From NCBI GenBank assembly GCA_033026295.1, contig CM065173.1, forward strand, positions 14,446,517 through 14,510,516: a stretch of 64,000 nucleotides of DNA, given 5' to 3'. The notes beneath the pieces were generated by a model, which made no database searches, was not told where the DNA came from, and worked only from the letters and a program-made list of their open reading frames with translations. Below are positions 61,401 to 64,000 of the stretch, in pieces. Both the position numbers and the translations under genes were made by a program. The stretch is from Channa striata. Lineage: Eukaryota; Chordata; Actinopteri; Anabantiformes; Channidae. Position 1 is the stretch's first letter. Every line of letters begins with the position of its first letter.

Positions 61401-61718
61401 ATAAGTGCATTTCCTCGAAGAAATGCGAGCTAGGCTAAGAGGATGACGTTCGAGAGTGTTGTTGAACTTCAGTACAGTTGCGAAATAGTCCTGGGTGACT
61501 GAGTCCGACATAAACACAACCATCCTCTCCCCTTTGTCCAAACTCACCCAGACATCGAGGTTGATTTCTTTGATGACACCGCTGCCGTTGTACAGGTCCA
61601 GGCCCAGCTGGTCCAGGCTCAGTCGTTCCTGCAAAAAGTGTCCGAGGTAGTGCTGTAAGAGGTACCGACAGGCCCGCTTCTTGATTGAGCCAGACCAGGG
61701 GAAAAGCCAGCGAGACAT
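38977..61718 (-). CDS. atg2a: Autophagy-related lipid-transfer protein ATG2A (whole gene, 42 coding exons)
   Basis: A bridge-like lipid-transfer protein. It moves phospholipid from the endoplasmic reticulum to the growing phagophore with WIPI4 and ATG9, and also acts on lipid droplets. I rebuilt 42 coding exons, all GT-AG and phase-consistent, totalling 6015 bases (2004 aa); human ATG2A is about 1938 aa. The start MSRWLFPWSGSIKKR and the end LLGGMRNQIKPDARKEDFLKWR match the family ends. It fits ATG2A better than ATG2B along its whole length, for example at DEAVRDP, DVHQPPAFLHK, FILDDSALYLSDKCE, SPTEIAGQKL and IRKNQLPG. An in-frame ATG 30 codons upstream (61808) exists, but homologs start at 61718. 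Exon coordinates are given in the five block entries that follow. Confidence 0.96.
43582..46998 (-). CDS. atg2a: ATG2A exons 24-31 (LIR and WIPI-binding region)
   Basis: Exons in gene order: 46998-46892, 46775-46683, 46568-46498, 46065-45989, 45126-44956, 44639-44513, 44130-43910 and 43811-43582, encoding residues 1137 to about 1502. Exon 30 encodes an acidic stretch ending DNDDFCIL, in which FCIL (residues 1414-1417) aligns with the LC3/GABARAP-interacting motif known in human ATG2A. Exon 31 follows with DSHFSRPRGSSDLLRAP, aligning with the human YFS-containing segment reported to bind WIPI4; here the first residue is His, still fitting the Y/HF form. The rest is groove-body sequence (FLDVIDDPILGY, FELRCSNNVVHLHTCADSC, VLREISVVWHLYGG). 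Confidence 0.93.
45425..45602 (+). repeat. tRNA-derived SINE with intact head and LINE-type tail
   Basis: In ATG2A intron 27. It begins 'ggatgtagctcagttggtagagc' (box A) and reaches 'ggggtcagatgttcgattta' (box B-like). It then has the body 'ccctgggcaagatactgaacccc' and the tail 'cttgtaagttgctttgaataaaa'. The tRNA part does not fold into a full gene with a 3' acceptor strand. Confidence 0.8.
48049..49852 (-). CDS. atg2a: ATG2A exons 17-23
   Basis: Exons in gene order: 49852-49678, 49575-49433, 49235-49111, 48951-48794, 48635-48503, 48401-48217 and 48129-48049, encoding residues about 803-1136. Conserved strings include SPFSSNRTMFETEE, ILLPSKQAFQSIYNR, INNDLLMWEPPPPPPP, DSDSEEDE, LDPTIYPTEVGV, LSTAIKITLDPQRNVK and ATMRHYV. 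The proline run and the acidic segment mark a flexible surface loop. Exon 22 has a tandem TAG-CAG acceptor that can add or drop one Ala. Confidence 0.92.
50072..53976 (-). CDS. atg2a: ATG2A exons 9-16 (middle region)
   Basis: Exons in gene order: 53976-53831, 53644-53566, 53358-53109, 52762-52621, 52081-51983, 51818-51663, 50846-50573 and 50144-50072, encoding residues 397 to about 803. They form part of the repeating beta-groove body of the bridge protein. Conserved strings include LRLTLGGLTLTLLQ, HLRGGFAKACPHSHLR, RLELLECLW, LTAEVDLDILSRLRSL and LRLRFPIPDLRP. Exon 9 is Ser-rich and has a tandem TAG-TAG acceptor that can add or drop one Val. Exon 10 is the least conserved exon; I accept it because it has good splice sites, keeps phase and links two certain exons. 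Confidence 0.9.
51005..51318 (+). repeat. Widespread teleost repeat copy (ATG2A intron 14)
   Basis: Landmarks in order: 'tccatccattatcttaaccg', 'tatcctgtacaaggtcaagg', 'agctgtcatcggacaagaga', 'acatgcacgtctttagatgg', 'gcaaactccacacaggctg', 'gaaccggggaccttctagct' and 'ccactcgaccatcgtgctgtc'. This is a near full-length copy of a very abundant fish repeat, also seen in part at 32280-32445. The class is uncertain from memory. Confidence 0.7.
52155..52380 (-). repeat. SINE copy in ATG2A intron 12
   Basis: Read on the minus strand, it starts near the box-B end ('gggtcagtggttctccagtccc'), has 'gaagtgtccttgggtaagat', and ends with 'tgtaagtctctttggataaaag ... atgactaaatgtaaatgtaaa'. The tRNA box A half is missing. 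It is the same family as the 45.4 kb copy, inserted in the host gene's sense direction. Confidence 0.75.
54785..61718 (-). CDS. atg2a: ATG2A exons 1-8 (chorein N-terminal part)
   Basis: Exons in gene order: 61718-61548, 61189-61027, 58913-58764, 58569-58467, 56132-55988, 55895-55704, 55617-55518 and 54949-54785, encoding residues 1-396. Exons 1-5 carry the chorein/VPS13-like N-terminal region that opens the lipid-conducting groove and contacts the ER. Recognisable strings are RYLLQHYLGHFLQERLSLDQL, TIPWQALLTDHC and KVTFLDTIVRIEH. Exon 6 starts with an acidic, low-complexity stretch (EEEHLDSSTASEGEDEEGDKG) that looks longer than the human counterpart, then rejoins at IGSCSGF. Intron 2 (about 2.1 kb) and intron 4 (about 2.3 kb) are the large ones and hold LINE/SINE debris. 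Confidence 0.93.
56395..56580 (-). repeat. SINE copy in ATG2A intron 4
   Basis: The minus strand reads 'aaccacagggtaggaggtttgagctcc ... aaagtgtccctggacaagac', then '...actggtcccaagccccat...agtaagggcatccagt'. The head is like that of the other SINEs here, but the 3' body belongs to a different common fish SINE type. Confidence 0.65.
59000..59575 (+). mobile_element. LINE 3' fragment in ATG2A intron 2
   Basis: Fragments of the C-terminal LINE region are readable: HVTSFLDLGTVIPVAAQIRFKALSLA at about 59080-59160 corresponds to the familiar 'H.TP.L..LHWLPV..RI.FK.L.L.Y' block, and 'cacgatgttggaatgagcttccaaac' is the following 'P..WNELP' block. It ends with 'cttgtaagtcgctgtggagaaaagcgtctggcaaatgactaaatgtaaatgtaaa'. 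It is a 5'-truncated dead copy, antisense to ATG2A. Confidence 0.75.
59600..59775 (+). repeat. Degenerate SINE copy next to the LINE tail
   Basis: 'cagggtgagtggtttgattcctggtccctcc ... agtgtccttggtccatagcagcacc ... caaattactctctgttgctttaaataaaag ... atgactaaatgtaaac'. Same family as 52155-52380, on the opposite strand. It starts about 25 bases after the LINE 3' end. Confidence 0.6.
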
Positions 61719-62215
61719 AGGGCCAAAGAGAGTAGGGAGAGGGAGCGAAGAGGTGGCGGAGGAGAACAAGTGCGAGAACAATCCTCTGGAAACTGCATAA
61801 CAAACCAAGCTAACTCAAAGTGAGCAAAGATAAAGAATGAGCCACAGCTAGCTACAGGGGGCTAAGGAAGGGGTGAATCGCAACACAAGTTCTCCTCGAG
61901 ACTTAACGCATAAACTCCAAAATCCTTTGTGTCAGGACGGACGGGCATCCGACGCTACTTGCTGAAACGTTACTCCAAACGACTGCTGCAGTTTCGGGTC
62001 ATATTTTCGGCACGTTTTTATCGAACTGATGCGAAAAATCGAGTTGGTGCCGATCTCTTGTTCGAGGGTTGTTTATTGTTATCATACGCCAACTGATGGT
62101 ATGGTGGCGACGTCCGTGCGTAACGCGTCACTGTGACGCAGGCAACGTAGGATAATACACATGACGCCAGCCAGGCGCCATCTTTGTGAGGTCTCAAGCC
62201 ATAGGTAGCTGGTTG
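61719..62215 (-). promoter_or_regulatory. ATG2A probable promoter and 5' leader
   Basis: This CpG-containing stretch lies upstream of the ATG2A start. At 62125-62139 there is a perfect inverted repeat GCGTCAC-T-GTGACGC. Its core GTCAC-T-GTGAC equals the lysosomal/autophagy CLEAR element GTCACGTGAC with one extra central base; the outer TGACGC/GCGTCA halves also resemble CREB/ATF half-sites. Promoter status is inferred from position. Confidence 0.4.
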
Positions 62216-62559
62216 GAGCATGTTGAAATTTATTATAACCTTGGATTCATGGGAAAGTGAAAAGTATTTGTATTCACTCAATTCCAATTTTAAAACATTT
62301 CTAAAAACCCTACTGTTACAATTTGAGAACATAAAAGGTAATTTGTATAAAAATTTAAAAATAACATTTTCCTTTCTAACTCACCAGTTTAATTTACAAG
62401 TTGTCACATTTTCTGGGTTTGTCCAAACATGAAGATATTTGTGGTGGGTGGAACAAGACTAAATTTTGCTTTGATGTAGAATTTCTGCTACTTGGCATAA
62501 TGCCCAGTAAATTGTGTCAAAGAAATATGTTATTACTGTACTGTTTGTGCGAAGCCCTG

Positions 62560-64000
62560 GGTGAGACCTGAGCTGAGGCGCTGCTGAATTAGAAGAACAG
62601 GGCCTTTTTCTCAGGGGACAAGGAGGAGCTGGGCCGAGTTCAGCCGGAATTAAAATACAAAATCAGGAGGTGCAAGGACAGCTACAGCTGGAGCAGAACA
62701 ACGTCCGTGATGTGTGGAGAGGACTGAAACGCATCGCAGGCCACAGTGAGGGTTGGGATGGTCGACAAGCCATGAGTGACCAGGCCTGGGCAAATGAATT
62801 ATATCTGTTCTTTAACAGATTGGATTCTGCCCAGTCCCCAGCCCCCATCCACACAGCCCCCTCTTCACACCACTTCAGTCCAGTCGTCTCCTCCCAGCTG
62901 CAGCTTTTCACACCTCAGCTCCATGCAGACCACTCTGCCCCTCCTCCCACTGTCACAGAGAGCTCCCAACAACCCACAGCTCAAGACCAGTCACCACCCA
63001 CCCCCCTCTGCCTCACTGTGGACCAGGTTAGGAGAGAGTTAAGGAAGACTAAGGCCAGGAAGGCCACAGGCCCTGACAACATCAGCTCCAGGCTCCTAAG
63101 GGAATGTGCAGACCAGCTCTGTGAGGTTGTTCTGTCACTATTCAACCTGAGCCTTAGACTGGAGAAAGTACCAGTGCTTTTGCAGACATCCTGTCTGGTT
63201 CTGGTTCCGAAAGTATCACATCCCAAGGAGCCGTAGCACTACAGACCCATCGCCTTAACCTCTCACCTGATGAAGGCTATGGAGAGGATCATCCTCGGCT
63301 ACCTCCGCACTCAGGTGAGCTCAGCACTGGACCCGCTGCAGTTTGCCTATCGACCTGGCATCGGGGTGGATGACGCCATCATCTACTTGTAGCATCGGGC
63401 CCTGTCTAACCTGGAGTCTCCTGGGAGTACTGTAAGGGTCATGTTCTTTGACTTCTCCAGTGCTTTCAACACTATCCAGCCATCACCGCTGAGGGGGAAA
63501 GCTGGAGGTGGCAGGCGTGGACCAACATCTAGCTGCTTGAACCATCAACTACCTCACAGACAGGCCACAGTTCGTGAGGCTGCGTGACTGTGTATCTGAT
63601 GTGGTAGTCTGCAGCACAGGGGCACCTCAAGGGACGGTGCTCTCCCCTTGTCTGTTCACAGTGTACACGTCAGACTTCAAGTATAACTCCCATCTCTGTC
63701 ACCTGTGGAAATTCTCAGACGATGCGGCCATTTTGGGCTGTGTACTGGGTGAGAATGAGCGGGAATACAGGGGGGTCATCTCTGACTTCGTTGACTGGTG
63801 TGAGAACAATTATTTGTTCCTGAGCACCAGTTAGACAAAGGAGTTAGGGTTTGACTGCAGACGGAACCTTCCACCACACACATCGGTGAGAATCCAGGAC
63901 TCAGACATTGAGATTGTGGACACCTTTAAATACCTGGGTGTTCAGCTAAACAAAAAAACTGGACTGGACAAACAACACAGACTCTTTGTACAAAAAGGGC
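62560..64000 (+). mobile_element. Degenerate LINE retrotransposon, continuing past the window edge
   Basis: From about 62640 the translation resembles a Jockey-group LINE polyprotein. A piece before the reverse transcriptase (NNVRDVWRGLKRIAGH, AWANELYLFFNRLDS) is followed by VRRELRKTKARKATGPDNIS, LVLVPKV, 'HYRPIAL', 'FAYRPG', 'FFDFSSAFNTIQP', GAPQGTVLSPCLFTVYTSDF and the catalytic block FSDDAAILG. There are stop codons (for example near 63235 and 63390) and frameshifts (near 63490-63560 the frame changes). It is therefore inactive despite keeping both catalytic Asp codons. The 3' end is beyond 64000. It points away from ATG2A. Confidence 0.85.

Noticed and set aside
61719..61808. ATG2A start 30 codons upstream (MVCYAV...)
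   Set aside because: In frame, but the extension resembles no ATG2A homolog. The family begins at MSRWL, at 61718.
63574..63834. Host gene with an aspartate-pair motif
   Set aside because: GAPQGTVLSPCLFTVYTSDF followed by FSDDAAILG is LINE reverse transcriptase; stops and frame changes upstream show a dead element.

Overview
The window is vertebrate nuclear DNA, most likely from a percomorph-type teleost. It has compact split genes with GT-AG introns, AT-rich introns and intergenic DNA, long CA/GT microsatellites, and decayed fish-type Tc1/mariner, LINE and tRNA-derived SINE copies. There are no bacterial-type operons, CRISPR arrays or standalone tRNA/rRNA genes. Four protein-coding genes can be rebuilt exon by exon, each with consistent reading phase across every junction.

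Layout: (1) 4.3-10.5 kb, plus strand: a two-pore-domain K+ channel of the TREK/TRAAK group, best matched to KCNK4 (6 coding exons, 627 aa). (2) 21.5-30.0 kb, minus strand: a complete TGF-beta ligand precursor (7 exons, 419 aa). Its prodomain is TGFB2-like, its C-terminal half is TGFB2/TGFB3-like, and both ends of the mature peptide are unusual. (3) 34.0-36.8 kb, minus strand: TRMT112, the methyltransferase activator subunit (4 exons, 123 aa). (4) 39.0-61.7 kb, minus strand: ATG2A, the autophagy lipid-transfer protein (42 coding exons, 2004 aa).

The intergenic blocks (1-4.3, 10.5-21.5, 30-33.7, 37-38.9 and 62-64 kb) hold no gene I can support. They contain two different decayed Tc1-like transposons, two degenerate LINE reverse-transcriptase fragments, several SINEs, a telomere-like interspersed repeat and microsatellites. 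A third LINE fragment and more SINEs lie inside ATG2A introns.

The gene content matches the human 11q13 neighbourhood (KCNK4, ESRRA, TRMT112 and ATG2A, from memory), except that a TGF-beta gene stands between KCNK4 and TRMT112 and no ESRRA or PRDX5 is seen. In human, KCNK2-ESRRG-TGFB2 are linked on 1q41 and ESRRB-TGFB3 with KCNK10 and ATG2B on distal 14q. This TGF-beta gene therefore looks like the member of that paralogous set that mammals lack at 11q13, possibly the fish isoform published as TGF-beta 6 or annotated as tgfb5. That is the most interesting signal in the window. The four genes are not functionally coupled in any way the sequence shows; their linkage is ancestral synteny.
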